DNA of 64,000 bases, from assembly GCA_963820965.1 (NCBI GenBank), contig CAWGCC010000046.1:62001-126000 (forward strand). Direction: 5' to 3'. The notes under the pieces were generated by a model, which was given only the letters and a program-made list of their open reading frames with translations, ran no database searches and had not been told where the DNA came from. Position numbers and translations under genes: made by a program. Below are positions 42,001-52,695 of the stretch, one piece after another (the first letter of the stretch is position 1; every line of letters begins with the position of its first letter). This stretch comes from DATEDA01 sp963820965. Lineage in GTDB: Bacteria > Pseudomonadota > Gammaproteobacteria > Burkholderiales > SG8-39.

Positions 42001-42061
42001 GTGAAGGGCCACGGGTAAAGCGAAACCCTGGCCTGCAACTTCCCACGACCCCACCCTTCAC
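42001..42061. repeat. Inverted repeat between lpdA and zapE
   Basis: GTGAAGGG (42001-42008) and CCCTTCAC (42054-42061) face each other across 45 bp and nearly fill the lpdA-zapE gap. The right arm overlaps the lpdA stop codon region. A long loop and the absence of a T-run make termination doubtful. Confidence 0.35.
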
Positions 42062-43488
42062 ATGTTCAGCGCCCGCTTGTGCACCGCAAGCGCCGCCTCG
42101 TGCGTCACCTCCGAGAGCGACGGGTGGGCGTGGACGATGCGCGCGATGTCCTCCGATGCAGCGCGGAACTCCATCGCCACCACCGCCTCCGCGATCAGCT
42201 CCGAGGCATGGGTGTTGATGATGTGCACCCCGAGGATCTCGTCCGTGCGCCCGTGCGCGAGCATCTTGACGAACCCGTGCGTGTCGCCGTGGCCGAGGGC
42301 GCGGCCGTTGATGCTGAAAGGAAACTGCCCGACGCGGTACGGGACGTCGTCGGCCTTGAGCTGCTGCTCGGTCCGCCCGACCCAGGCGATCTCGGGCGCG
42401 GTGTAGATCACCCACGGGATCGTCTCGAGATTCACGTGCGCCTTCTGCCCGACGATCAGCTCGGCAACCATCACGCCCTCCTCCTCGCCCTTGTGCGCGA
42501 GCATCGGGCCGCGCACGACGTCGCCGATCGCGAACACGTTGGCGAGGTTCGTCCGACACTGATCATCCACCTCGACGAACCCCCGGCCGTCGATCTTCAG
42601 GCCCACGACCTCCGCGCCCAGACCGTCGGTGTTGGGCAGACGGCCGATCGACACGACCAGCCGGTCGCATTCGAGCGTCTCGTCCTTCCCGTCCCGCTGG
42701 TACGCGACCGTCACGCCTTTCTTCGCGAGATCGACCTTGCCGATGCTCACGCCGAGGCGGATGTCGAGGCCCTGCTCCTTCGTGAAGATGCGCCACGCTT
42801 CCTTCGCGACGCTTTCATCGGCCGCGGCGAGAAAGCCGGGCAACGCCTCGAGGAGAACGACCTTGGACCCGAGACGCCGCCACACGCTGCCGAGCTCGAG
42901 CCCGATGACGCCGGCACCGATCACGCCGAGCCGTTCCGGGATTTCCTTGAACGCGAGCGCGCCGACGTTGTCGCAGACGAGCGCCTGGTCGACCGGCACC
43001 CCGGGGAGATGGCGCGCCTTCGAGCCGGTAGCGACGATCACCGCCTTGCCCTCGGCGACTTCGGGCTCCCCGCTACCCCGCACCTCGATCTGCCAGCCGC
43101 CGGCACCGCGCCCGGCGAACCGGCCGTGGCCTTTCAGCCAGGTGATCTTGTTCTTGCGGAAGAGCGTCTCGATGCCCTTGGTCATCTTGGCGACGATCCC
43201 CTCCTTGCGGGCGACCATCTTTGCGACGTCGACCTTCACGCCGGACACGGTGATCCCGTGGCCCGCGAGCCCCTTGACGGTGTGCTCGTACTGCTCGGAC
43301 GACTCGAGCAGCGCCTTCGACGGGATGCAGCCGACGTTCAGGCAGGTACCGCCGAGCGCCGGCTCGCCGGCCGGGCTCGTCCACTCCTCGACGCACGCCG
43401 TCTTCAGGCCGAGCTGGGCGGCGCGGATCGCGGCGATGTAGCCCGCGGGGCCGGCGCCGATGACGATGACGTCGAAGGTCTGTGCCAT
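42058..43488 (-). CDS. lpdA: Dihydrolipoyl dehydrogenase (E3)
   Basis: The 476-aa FAD/NAD flavoprotein reoxidises dihydrolipoyl groups of the 2-oxoglutarate dehydrogenase complex. It has the FAD motif VIGAGPAGYIAAIRAAQLG, the redox disulfide GGTCLNVGCIPSK (C49, C54), NAD-binding GVIGAGVIGLELGSVWRRLG and the C-terminal active-site histidine in VHAHPSLSEVTHEA. It follows odhB after 76 bp, in the standard E1-E2-E3 order, so it is probably the dedicated E3 for this complex. The intervening gap carries a dispersed repeat (copy B). Confidence 0.97.
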   Translation of the reverse strand: MAQTFDVIVIGAGPAGYIAAIRAAQLGLKTACVEEWTSPAGEPALGGTCLNVGCIPSKALLESSEQYEHTVKGLAGHGITVSGVKVDVAKMVARKEGIVAKMTKGIETLFRKNKITWLKGHGRFAGRGAGGWQIEVRGSGEPEVAEGKAVIVATGSKARHLPGVPVDQALVCDNVGALAFKEIPERLGVIGAGVIGLELGSVWRRLGSKVVLLEALPGFLAAADESVAKEAWRIFTKEQGLDIRLGVSIGKVDLAKKGVTVAYQRDGKDETLECDRLVVSIGRLPNTDGLGAEVVGLKIDGRGFVEVDDQCRTNLANVFAIGDVVRGPMLAHKGEEEGVMVAELIVGQKAHVNLETIPWVIYTAPEIAWVGRTEQQLKADDVPYRVGQFPFSINGRALGHGDTHGFVKMLAHGRTDEILGVHIINTHASELIAEAVVAMEFRAASEDIARIVHAHPSLSEVTHEAALAVHKRALNM

Positions 43489-43504
43489 ATCAGAGTCCGG
43501 GTTC

Positions 43505-43558
43505 GACGCAGAGCGCGCAGGGAAACTCCCGTCCTTCCGCCGCGCTGATTCGCGTCGC
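43505..43558. repeat. Dispersed intergenic repeat, copy B
   Basis: The string GACGCAGAGCGCGCAG at 43505-43520 matches 14 of 16 bases of the start of the element at 30455. Both elements end near a TCGCGTCTT string. It occupies most of the odhB-lpdA gap. The origin is unknown. Confidence 0.4.
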
Positions 43559-43564
43559 GTCTTC

Positions 43565-44815
43565 TCAGAGGTCCAGCAAGAGCCGGGACGGGTCCTCGAG
43601 CGCTTCCTTGATCGCGACCAGCGACAGCACCGCCTCGCGGCCGTCGATGATCCGGTGGTCGTACGAGAGCGCGAGATAGTTGATCGGGCGGATCACGATC
43701 TGTCCGTTCTCGACCACCGGGCGGTCGCGCGTGGCGTGGATCCCGAGGATCGCGCTCTGCGGCGGGTTGATGATGGGCGTCGAGAGCATCGAACCGTACA
43801 CGCCGCCGTTCGAGATCGAGAACGTGCCGCCGGTCAGCTCTTCGATGGTGAGCTTGCCCTCCTGGGCGCGCTTGCCGAAATCGGCGATCTTCTTCTCGAT
43901 CTCCGCGAACGAGAGCTGGTCGGCGTCGCGCAGCACCGGCACGACGAGGCCGCGCGGGCTGCCGACCGCCACCCCGATGTCGAAGTAGCCGTGGTAGACG
44001 ATGTCGTTGCCGTCGACCGAGGCGTTCACGACCGGGTATTTCTTCAGCGCGTAGACCGCGGCCTTCACGAAGAAGGCCATGAAGCCGAGCCGGACACCGT
44101 GCTCTTTCTCGAAGCGCTCGCCGTGCCGCTTGCGCAGATCGATGACCGGCTGCATGTTCACTTCGTTGAAGGTGGTGAGGATCGCGGCCGTCGACTGCGA
44201 CTGCACCAGGCGCTCGGCGACGCGCGCGCGCAGGCGGCTCATCGGAACGCGCTGCTCGGGCCGTCCGGCAAGCACCTTGTCCACGCTCACCGGCACCGGC
44301 GCAGGCGGCAGGGACGGCTTCGCGCCGGGCGTCGTCGCGGGCACGGCGACCGGCTGCGACCGCGCCATCTGGTCCATCACGTCCGCCTTGGTGATCCGGC
44401 CTTCGCGGCCGCTGCCGGTGATGCGGGTCGGGTCGACGCCCTGCTCCTCGACGAGCTTCCGCGCCGAGGGCATCAGCCGCGCGTCCTGCCGCGGAACCTC
44501 GGGCGGCGGAGTCGGCGGCACAGCGGCAGGCTCGATCCGCACCGCCGGAGCCGGGGCCGCCGCGGCCGCGCCTTTCGCCTCGGTGTCGAGAGTGGCGATC
44601 ACCTCGCCCGCAACCACCGTGCTGCCGTCGCCCTTGGCCACCTTGACGAGCACGCCGTCGCTCGGAGCGGGAAGCTCGAGCACGACCTTGTCCGTCTCGA
44701 TATCGACGAGGTTCTCGTCGCGGCGGACGGGCTCGCCTTCCTTCTTGTGCCACGAGAGCAGCGTCGCCTCGGCCACCGACTCCGAGAGCTGCGGCACTTT
44801 CACTTCGACCAGCAT
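43565..44815 (-). CDS. odhB: Dihydrolipoyllysine succinyltransferase (2-oxoglutarate dehydrogenase E2)
   Basis: The 416-aa E2 core has one N-terminal lipoyl domain with lipoylated K43 in DIETDKVVLE. A Pro/Ala-rich linker follows, then an E3-binding domain (MPSARKLVEEQGVDPTRITGSG) and the catalytic acyltransferase domain with SYDHRIIDGREAV holding the active-site histidine and aspartate. The start is the ATG at 44815 (MLVEVKVPQLSESV). It lies 140 bp downstream of odhA; that gap contains palindromes that could adjust E1:E2 expression. Also called sucB. Confidence 0.96.
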   Translation of the reverse strand: MLVEVKVPQLSESVAEATLLSWHKKEGEPVRRDENLVDIETDKVVLELPAPSDGVLVKVAKGDGSTVVAGEVIATLDTEAKGAAAAAPAPAVRIEPAAVPPTPPPEVPRQDARLMPSARKLVEEQGVDPTRITGSGREGRITKADVMDQMARSQPVAVPATTPGAKPSLPPAPVPVSVDKVLAGRPEQRVPMSRLRARVAERLVQSQSTAAILTTFNEVNMQPVIDLRKRHGERFEKEHGVRLGFMAFFVKAAVYALKKYPVVNASVDGNDIVYHGYFDIGVAVGSPRGLVVPVLRDADQLSFAEIEKKIADFGKRAQEGKLTIEELTGGTFSISNGGVYGSMLSTPIINPPQSAILGIHATRDRPVVENGQIVIRPINYLALSYDHRIIDGREAVLSLVAIKEALEDPSRLLLDL

Positions 44816-44921
44816 TGTTCTCTCCGTTCGGTTCTGCGCCGCGCTCCGCTCAGCATCACCGCGGCGTATCGCAAAGACTCGAGTGCGCATCGCATCGGAG
44901 GCCGCCTTACGTCACCCCTGG

Positions 44922-44958
44922 ATCCCGGCTTGCGCCGGGATGACGCGTGCACGCGTCA
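44922..44958. repeat. Two palindromes at the odhA stop codon (REP-like)
   Basis: ATCCCGGC (44922-44929) pairs with GCCGGGAT (44934-44941). Next to it TGACGCGTGCACGCGTCA (44941-44958) is a perfect 18-bp palindrome that includes the odhA stop codon. The first resembles the widespread short repeat that reads CCTGGATCCCGGC-TTGC-GCCGGGATGACG. They could stabilise the odhA transcript end or bind a protein. Confidence 0.55.
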
Positions 44959-47790
44959 CTTGTATTTGCCGAACGCCTGCTCCACGAGCGCCTTCTGCCG
45001 CTGGTTGTGGCGGGCGTAGGACCCGCCTGCCGGGGCCGCCGCAGACGCCCGGCCGGCGTAGTACAGCCGCTGATCGGGGCGCATGTTCTCCTCGAGGTAG
45101 TGCTGCGTCTGGTACCACGCACCCTGGTTCTGCGGCTCTTCCTGGCACCACACGACTTCCTGCGCTTTCGGGTAGCGCTTCATCTCCGCGGCGAACTGCT
45201 CGTGCGGGAAAGGGTAGAGCTGCTCGACCCGGATGACCGCGACGTTGTCCAGGCGGCGTTCGCGTCGGGCGGCAAGGAGATCGTAGTAGACCTTGCCGGA
45301 GCAGGCAACGATGCGCGTCACCTGCTTGGGATCCAGCCCGTCGACCTCGCCGATGACCGTCTGGAAGCTGCCCTGCGAGAGCTCTTTGAGGCTGGACACG
45401 GCCTCGCGCTTGCGCAGCAGCGACTTCGGCGTCATCACGATCAGCGGCTTGCGGAACGGGCGCACCATCTGCCGCCGCAGCAGGTGGAAGACCTGCGCCG
45501 GCGAGGTCGGGACGCAGACCTGGATGTTGTGCTCGGCGCAGAGCTGGAGATAGCGCTCCAGCCGTGCCGACGAATGCTCCGGCCCCTGACCCTCGTAGCC
45601 GTGGGGGAGGAACAGCGTCAGCCCAACCATCCGCCCCCACTTCGCCTCGCCGGAGGTGATGAACTGGTCGATCACCACCTGGGCGCCGTTCGCGAAGTCC
45701 CCGAATTGCGCCTCCCAGATCGTGAGCTCGTTCGGCTCCGCGCACGCGTAGCCGTACTCGAAGCCGAGCACCGCCTCCTCCGACAGCAGCGAGTCGATCA
45801 CCACGAAGTCCGCCTGCCCGTCCTGCAGGTTCTGCAGCGGAACATAGCTGCCCGCATCCCAGCGCTCGCGGTTCTGGTCGTGCAGCACGGCGTGGCGATG
45901 GGCGAACGTGCCGCGACCCGAGTCCTGACCGGAGAGCCGCACGCCGTAGCCGGAGACAAGCAGCGTCGCGTAGGCCAGGTTCTCCGCCATGCCCCAGTCG
46001 AGCATCGTCTTCCCCTGCCCCATCTCCCGCCGCGCCTGCATCACCCGTTCGACTACCGGGTGCACCTTGAACCCTTCGGGGACCGTCGTGAGGCGCACCG
46101 CGAGCCGCTCCAGCTCCTTCATCGGCACCGAGGTATCGGCGCCGTCGGTCCACTTCGCCCCGAGGAACGGCGTCCAGTCGATCGCGTACTTGCGCTGGAA
46201 ATTGGAGAGCACGGGGCTCGAGGTTTGCCGGCCCTCGTCGAGCGCCTGGCGGTACTCCCGGATCAATCGCTCCGGCTCCTCCGCCGCGACGACGCCCTGC
46301 GTGACCAGCTTGTCGGCGTAGAGCTTGCGGGTGCCCGCGTGCTGAGCGATCTTCTTGTACATCAGCGGCTGCGTGACGAACGGCTCGTCCTGCTCGTTGT
46401 GGCCGAGGCGCCGGAAGCACACCAGGTCGATGACGACGTCGCCCTTGAACTCCCTGCGGTAGTCCATCGCGAGCTGGGTCACGAACAGCGCCGCCTCCGG
46501 GTCGTCGGCGTTCACGTGCAGGATCGGCGCTTCGATCATCTTCGCGACGTCGGTGCAGTACGTCGTCGACCGCACGTCGCGCGTATCCGAGGTCGTGAAA
46601 CCGATCTGGTTGTTCACGACGATGTGCACCGTGCCGCCGGTGGAGTAGCCGCGTGTCTGCGACAGGTTCAGCGTCTCCATCACGACGCCCTGCCCCGCGA
46701 ACGCGGCGTCGCCGTGGAGCAGGACCGAGAGCACCTTGTCGCCTTTCGTATCCTTTCGCCGGTGCTGTCGCGCGCGCACCGAGCCTTCGATCACCGGGTT
46801 GACGATCTCGAGATGCGACGGGTTGAACGCGAGCGAGAGGTGGACCGGACCACCCGGCGTGGAGACGTCGGACGAGAACCCGTTGTGGTACTTCACGTCG
46901 CCGAGCGAACTGGTGTCGCTCGCCGCGGTGCCCTCGAACTCCGCGAACAGGTCCTTCGGCGACTTGCCGAGGGTGTTGACGAGCACGTTCAAGCGTCCGC
47001 GGTGGGCCATGCCGATGACGACCTCCTCGACACCGTACGCGCCGGCGCGCTGGACGATCTCGTCCATGCACGGAATCAGGGTCTCGCCACCTTCCAGGGA
47101 GAATCGCTTCTGCCCGACGTACCGCGTATGCAGGTACTTCTCGAGCGTCTCGGCGGCGGTCAGCCGCTCCAGGAGGCGACGTCTCACCGCGGCGGGCAAC
47201 TGCGGCCGCCCGCGCACCGCCTCCAGCCGCTGCTGGATCCAGCGCTTCTGCGCGGGATGGGAGATGTACATGTACTCGGCGCCGATCGTGGCGCAATAGG
47301 TTTCGCGCACGATCTGCAGGATCTCGCGCAGGCTGGCGCGCTCCGGCCCCACGAGGTTGCCGGTGTTGAAGACCGTCTCGAGGTCCGCCTCGGTGAGGTC
47401 GTAGTACGCCGGCTCGAGGTCCGGAATCGCCGGCCGCGGCAAGCGCTTCAGCGGGTCGAGCTCCGCCCAGCGGTTGCCCATGAACCGGTAGGCGTTGATG
47501 AGCAAATAGACGTAGACCTGCTTGCGCTCGACCCCGAGCTCGGCCGGCGCCGCCGGCGCGCGGAGCCGTCCCTGCTTCGCGCGCTGCGCGAACGACTCGA
47601 CCACCGGGGCATGCGCCACGTCGCGGCCGCCGTCGCCATCGGCGCCCGGCAGGACCTGCAGCTTGTCGAAGTACTCCCGCCACTGCTCCGGCACCGACTG
47701 CGGGTTGTTGAGGTACGACTCGTACAGGTCCTCGACGAACGGCGCGTTGCCGCCGAAGAGGTACGAGCTGGAGAGCAACTCCTTCATCAT
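44956..47790 (-). CDS. odhA: 2-oxoglutarate dehydrogenase E1
   Basis: The 944-aa thiamine-diphosphate enzyme decarboxylates 2-oxoglutarate. Recognisable segments are the N-terminal E2-interacting helix (SSSYLFGGNAPFVEDLYESY), ISHPAQKRWIQQRLE, VVIGMAHRGRLNVLVN, the ThDP region GDAAFAGQGVVMETLNLS and VNNQIGFTTSD, EAQFGDFANGAQV, and PHGYEGQGPEHSSARLERYLQL. The start is ATG 47790; an adjacent ATG at 47787 is possible. A GAGGG site lies about 8 nt upstream. The gene follows gltA after 16 nt. Also called sucA. Confidence 0.97.
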   Translation of the reverse strand: MMKELLSSSYLFGGNAPFVEDLYESYLNNPQSVPEQWREYFDKLQVLPGADGDGGRDVAHAPVVESFAQRAKQGRLRAPAAPAELGVERKQVYVYLLINAYRFMGNRWAELDPLKRLPRPAIPDLEPAYYDLTEADLETVFNTGNLVGPERASLREILQIVRETYCATIGAEYMYISHPAQKRWIQQRLEAVRGRPQLPAAVRRRLLERLTAAETLEKYLHTRYVGQKRFSLEGGETLIPCMDEIVQRAGAYGVEEVVIGMAHRGRLNVLVNTLGKSPKDLFAEFEGTAASDTSSLGDVKYHNGFSSDVSTPGGPVHLSLAFNPSHLEIVNPVIEGSVRARQHRRKDTKGDKVLSVLLHGDAAFAGQGVVMETLNLSQTRGYSTGGTVHIVVNNQIGFTTSDTRDVRSTTYCTDVAKMIEAPILHVNADDPEAALFVTQLAMDYRREFKGDVVIDLVCFRRLGHNEQDEPFVTQPLMYKKIAQHAGTRKLYADKLVTQGVVAAEEPERLIREYRQALDEGRQTSSPVLSNFQRKYAIDWTPFLGAKWTDGADTSVPMKELERLAVRLTTVPEGFKVHPVVERVMQARREMGQGKTMLDWGMAENLAYATLLVSGYGVRLSGQDSGRGTFAHRHAVLHDQNRERWDAGSYVPLQNLQDGQADFVVIDSLLSEEAVLGFEYGYACAEPNELTIWEAQFGDFANGAQVVIDQFITSGEAKWGRMVGLTLFLPHGYEGQGPEHSSARLERYLQLCAEHNIQVCVPTSPAQVFHLLRRQMVRPFRKPLIVMTPKSLLRKREAVSSLKELSQGSFQTVIGEVDGLDPKQVTRIVACSGKVYYDLLAARRERRLDNVAVIRVEQLYPFPHEQFAAEMKRYPKAQEVVWCQEEPQNQGAWYQTQHYLEENMRPDQRLYYAGRASAAAPAGGSYARHNQRQKALVEQAFGKYK

Positions 47791-47806
47791 GATCGCAGCC
47801 CTCGCT

Positions 47807-49102
47807 CTAGCGCTTGTCGATCGGGACGACATCCCGCCGCGGCGCCCCGGTGTACAGCTGGCGCGGCCGGCCGATCTTCTGCTCGGGATCGCTGATCATC
47901 TCGGCCCACTGCGCGATCCAGCCGACGGTGCGCGCGAGCGCGAAGATGCAGGTGAACATGCTCGTCGGGATACCGAGCGCGCGCTGCACGATGCCGGAGT
48001 AGAAGTCGACGTTCGGGTAGAGCTTGCGCTCCACGAAGTAGCCGTCTTCGAGCGCGATCTTCTCGAGCTGCATCGCCAGCTTGAAGAGTCGATCGTCGTG
48101 AAGTCCCAGCTCCTCCAGCACCTCGTGGCAGGTCTCGCGCATCAGCTTCGCGCGCGGGTCGTAGTTCTTGTACACGCGATGGCCGAACCCCATGAGCCGG
48201 AATCCCGAGTCCTTGTCTTTCGCCTTCTTGATGTACTCGTTGACCCTCGAGACGTCGTGGATCTCCTCGAGCATGGCGAGCGCGGCCTCGTTCGCCCCGC
48301 CGTGGGCAGGCCCCCAGAGGCAGGCGATCCCGGAGGAGATGCACGCGAACGGGTTGGCGCCCGAGGACCCGGCGAGCCGGACCGTCGAGGTCGACGCGTT
48401 CTGCTCGTGGTCGGCGTGCAGGATGAAGATCCGGTCGAGCGCCCGTACGAGGACGGGGTTCACGTGGTACTCCTCGGCGGGCACGCCGAACATCATGCGC
48501 ATGAAGTTCGCGGTGTACGACAGGTCGTTTCGAGGGTACATGAACGGCTGTCCGACCGAGTACTTGTACGCCATCGCCACGATCGTCGGCATCTTCGCGA
48601 TCAACCGGAACGCCGCGATCTCGCGCTGTGCGGGGTCGTTGATGTCGAGCGAGTCATGATAGAACGCCGACAGCGCACCGACGACCCCGACCAGCACCGC
48701 CATCGGGTGCGAGTCGCGGCGGAATCCCGAGTAGAGCCGGCCGAGCTGCTCGTGGATCATCGTGTGCACCGTCACCGTGCGATCGAACTTCTGCTTCTGC
48801 GCGCGGTCCGGCAGCTCCCCGTACAGCAGGAGGTAGCACACCTCGAGGAAATCGCACGCCACCGCGAGCTGCTCGATCGGGTAGCCGCGATAGAGCAGGA
48901 CGCCCTCGTCGCCGTCGATGTAGGTGATGCTCGAGCGGCAGCTCGCGGTCGAGAGGAATCCCGGATCGTAGGTGAACATGCCGGTCTTCGCGAAGAGCGC
49001 CCGGATATCCGCAACGTCCGGGCCGATCGTTCCCGAGAGCCGCGGGAATTCGGCGATCTTGCCGTCGTCGTAGCTTAGGATAACCTTGCCGTTCGTTTGC
49101 AT
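47807..49102 (-). CDS. gltA: Citrate synthase (type II)
   Basis: The 431-aa enzyme condenses acetyl-CoA with oxaloacetate. It has catalytic histidines in LHADHEQNASTSTVR and WGPAHGGANEAALAML and the aspartate in YPNVDFYSGIV. The N-terminal beta domain (VILSYDDGKIAEFPRLSGTIGPD) marks the hexameric, NADH-sensitive gram-negative type. It lies 22 nt after sdhE and 16 nt before odhA, so it belongs to the same transcript. Confidence 0.97.
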   Translation of the reverse strand: MQTNGKVILSYDDGKIAEFPRLSGTIGPDVADIRALFAKTGMFTYDPGFLSTASCRSSITYIDGDEGVLLYRGYPIEQLAVACDFLEVCYLLLYGELPDRAQKQKFDRTVTVHTMIHEQLGRLYSGFRRDSHPMAVLVGVVGALSAFYHDSLDINDPAQREIAAFRLIAKMPTIVAMAYKYSVGQPFMYPRNDLSYTANFMRMMFGVPAEEYHVNPVLVRALDRIFILHADHEQNASTSTVRLAGSSGANPFACISSGIACLWGPAHGGANEAALAMLEEIHDVSRVNEYIKKAKDKDSGFRLMGFGHRVYKNYDPRAKLMRETCHEVLEELGLHDDRLFKLAMQLEKIALEDGYFVERKLYPNVDFYSGIVQRALGIPTSMFTCIFALARTVGWIAQWAEMISDPEQKIGRPRQLYTGAPRRDVVPIDKR

Positions 49103-49124
49103 TTATCGCTCCTCGTAGAAGCCA

Positions 49125-49370
49125 TCACGCGTCGCGCAGCATCGCCACCACCGCCGCGAGCCGCGGCTCACCACATTCCCGCTGCCCGCTCACGAGCTCC
49201 CATAGCTCCGGATCCGGCAGTGCAAGCAGCGCGTCGAACGCCGCGAGCCGCTCGCCGTCGAGCGTCGCGGCATGGCGCGCGAGAAACCGCGCCAGCACCA
49301 GGTCGTTCTCGAGCAGCCCTCGCCGGCATCGCCAGCGCAGGCGATTCAGCTCGACCTCGCTGGGCGGCAC
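49125..49370 (-). CDS. sdhE: Succinate dehydrogenase assembly factor SdhE
   Basis: The 81-aa protein matches the SdhE/Sdh5 family, which promotes covalent FAD attachment to SdhA. The hallmark RGxxE motif appears as RCRRGLLENDLVLARF, and the ending LWELVSGQ fits the family bundle. It lies 12 nt after sdhB and 22 nt before gltA, the standard position in betaproteobacterial sdh operons. Confidence 0.92.
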   Translation of the reverse strand: MPPSEVELNRLRWRCRRGLLENDLVLARFLARHAATLDGERLAAFDALLALPDPELWELVSGQRECGEPRLAAVVAMLRDA

Positions 49371-49382
49371 GCTCGCGCTCCG

Positions 49383-50078
49383 CTACACGCTGCGCCGGAC
49401 CATCGCTTCCTTGATCTTGCCGATCGCCCTGGTCGGGTTCAGCCCCTTCGGGCAGACGTCGACGCAGTTCATGATCGAGTGGCAGCGAAAGAGCCGGTAC
49501 GGATCCTCGAGGTCGTCCAGCCGCTCGGCGGTCGCCTGGTCGCGCGTGTCGGCGATGAACCGGTAGGCCTGGAGGAGCCCCGCCGGCCCCACGAACTTGT
49601 CGGGGTTCCACCAGAACGACGGGCACGAGGTCGAGCAGCACGCGCACAGGATGCACTCGTAGAGCCCGTCCAGCGCCTCGCGCTCCTCCGGCGACTGCAA
49701 CCGCTCTTTCTCCGGGGGCGGGTCGTTGTTGATGAGGTAGGGCTTGATCGAGTGGTACTGCTTGAAGAACTGGGTCATGTCCACGAAGAGATCCCGGATC
49801 ACCGGCAGCCCGGGGAGCGGCTTCAGTTCGACGGGCTCCTTCAGCTCGGCGAGCTTGGTGATGCAGGCGAGGCCGTTCTTGCCGTTGATGTTCATCGCGT
49901 CCGAGCCGCATACGCCCTCACGGCACGAGCGCCGGAAGGAGAAGCTGTCGTCCTGCGCCTTGACCTTCACCAGCGCGTCGAGCAGCATCCGGTCGGAGGG
50001 CTCGAGCGGGACGTCGTAGTCCTTCATGTACGGCCGGGCGTCCTTGTCGGGGTCGTAGCGGTAGATCCTCAGGCGCAT
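49383..50078 (-). CDS. sdhB: Succinate dehydrogenase iron-sulfur subunit
   Basis: The 231-aa subunit carries three clusters. The [2Fe-2S] site is in SCREGVCGSDAMNINGKNG with the following LAC, and the [4Fe-4S] and [3Fe-4S] sites are in CILCACCSTSCPSFWW and CHSIMNCVDVCPKGLNP. It links SdhA to the SdhCD membrane anchor. It follows sdhA after 34 nt. Confidence 0.97.
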   Translation of the reverse strand: MRLRIYRYDPDKDARPYMKDYDVPLEPSDRMLLDALVKVKAQDDSFSFRRSCREGVCGSDAMNINGKNGLACITKLAELKEPVELKPLPGLPVIRDLFVDMTQFFKQYHSIKPYLINNDPPPEKERLQSPEEREALDGLYECILCACCSTSCPSFWWNPDKFVGPAGLLQAYRFIADTRDQATAERLDDLEDPYRLFRCHSIMNCVDVCPKGLNPTRAIGKIKEAMVRRSV

Positions 50079-50112
50079 GCTCGGCTCGCTTCCCGTTGAG
50101 TGAGGGTGCGTG

Positions 50113-51900
<1,788 letters not shown>

Positions 51901-51903
51901 CGC

Positions 51904-52248
51904 CTAGGTCCTCCAGAGGATCTCGACCGCCCAGCCGGCCGCGCCGATGAGCACCAGGGCGACGACGATCTCCAGCGCGAGCCGCCATCCCGTAGGCTTG
52001 ATGTAATCCATCAGGATGTCGCGCATCCCCACCCAGGCGTGAAGCAGCAGGCTCACGAAGAAGAGCAGCGTCGCGAAGCGCATCCACCCCTGGCTGAAGA
52101 GCGCCTTCCATCCACTGTAGTCGCTCGGCTTCGCGGCCGCCAACGCGACGACGAAGACGAGCGTGTACAGTGCCATCACCATCGCCGAGACGCGCTGGAC
52201 GAGCCAGCCGCTCAACCCGTAGTGCGCGCCGACGACGATGCGGTTCAC
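51904..52248 (-). CDS. sdhD: Succinate dehydrogenase membrane anchor SdhD
   Basis: The 114-aa protein has three membrane helices (SAMVMALYTLVFVVALAA, MRFATLLFFVSLLLHAWVGM, LALEIVVALVLIGAAGWAVEI) and the heme b region LLLHAWVGMRDILMDYIKP. The start is a GTG at 52248 that overlaps the sdhC stop as GTGA. Homology begins there (NRIVVGAHYGLSGWLVQRVSA). It shares heme and the quinone site with SdhC. Confidence 0.93.
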   Translation of the reverse strand: MNRIVVGAHYGLSGWLVQRVSAMVMALYTLVFVVALAAAKPSDYSGWKALFSQGWMRFATLLFFVSLLLHAWVGMRDILMDYIKPTGWRLALEIVVALVLIGAAGWAVEILWRT

Positions 52249-52637
52249 CACAGGAGCCTCCAGCCAAGCACCGCCGTCAGGACGATGCTTGCGACGAGGA
52301 CCGCGGCGCTCGTCGCGCGGGCTGCCTGGAGGTCGACGCCGACGTGGACGTCGAGGAGGAGATAGCGGATCCCGGCGCAGAGATGGTGGAGGAACGCCCA
52401 CAGCACGCCGAGCATCACGAGCTTCACGAGCGGCTGCGAGATCGTCTGGCGGACCGCCTCGAAGCGTTCGGGCGAGGCGAGGCTCCCGTCCAGGAGATAG
52501 AGGAGCCAGAGCAGCAGGACGAACAGCGCGGCGCCGCTGATGCGATGCAGGATCGACACCACCCCGGGGAGGGGCAGGTTGAGGAGATTGAGGTTGTACC
52601 AGAGGGGTCGTTTTCTTTTCAGTGAAGCATCAGGCAT
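52245..52637 (-). CDS. sdhC: Succinate dehydrogenase cytochrome b556 subunit SdhC
   Basis: The 130-aa protein has three membrane helices and the SdhC signatures RPLWYNLNLLNLPLPGVVSILHRISGAALF (residues about 10-39) and FLHHLCAGIRYLLLDVHVG with the heme ligand histidine. The start is the ATG at 52637 (MPDASLKRKRP), after a GCGGGGAG site. It is the first gene of the sdh-gltA-odh transcript. A TGCTATACT extended -10 lies about 50 bp upstream. Confidence 0.94.
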   Translation of the reverse strand: MPDASLKRKRPLWYNLNLLNLPLPGVVSILHRISGAALFVLLLWLLYLLDGSLASPERFEAVRQTISQPLVKLVMLGVLWAFLHHLCAGIRYLLLDVHVGVDLQAARATSAAVLVASIVLTAVLGWRLLW

Positions 52638-52686
52638 ATCGCGATTCTCCCCGCATCCTGCCGCCTGCCGCGATCGGCAGCGGGAA

Positions 52687-52695
52687 AGTATAGCA
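52687..52695 (-). promoter_or_regulatory. Extended -10 promoter of the sdh operon
   Basis: The minus strand reads TGCTATACT (52695-52687), an extended -10 with only one mismatch to TATAAT. No strong -35 is seen 17 bp upstream, as expected for an extended -10 or activator-dependent promoter. The predicted leader is about 43 nt. Confidence 0.55.

Noticed and set aside
44947..47895. 982-codon plus-strand open frame
   Set aside because: Antisense shadow of odhA. No ribosome-binding site, no recognisable domain, and skewed composition.
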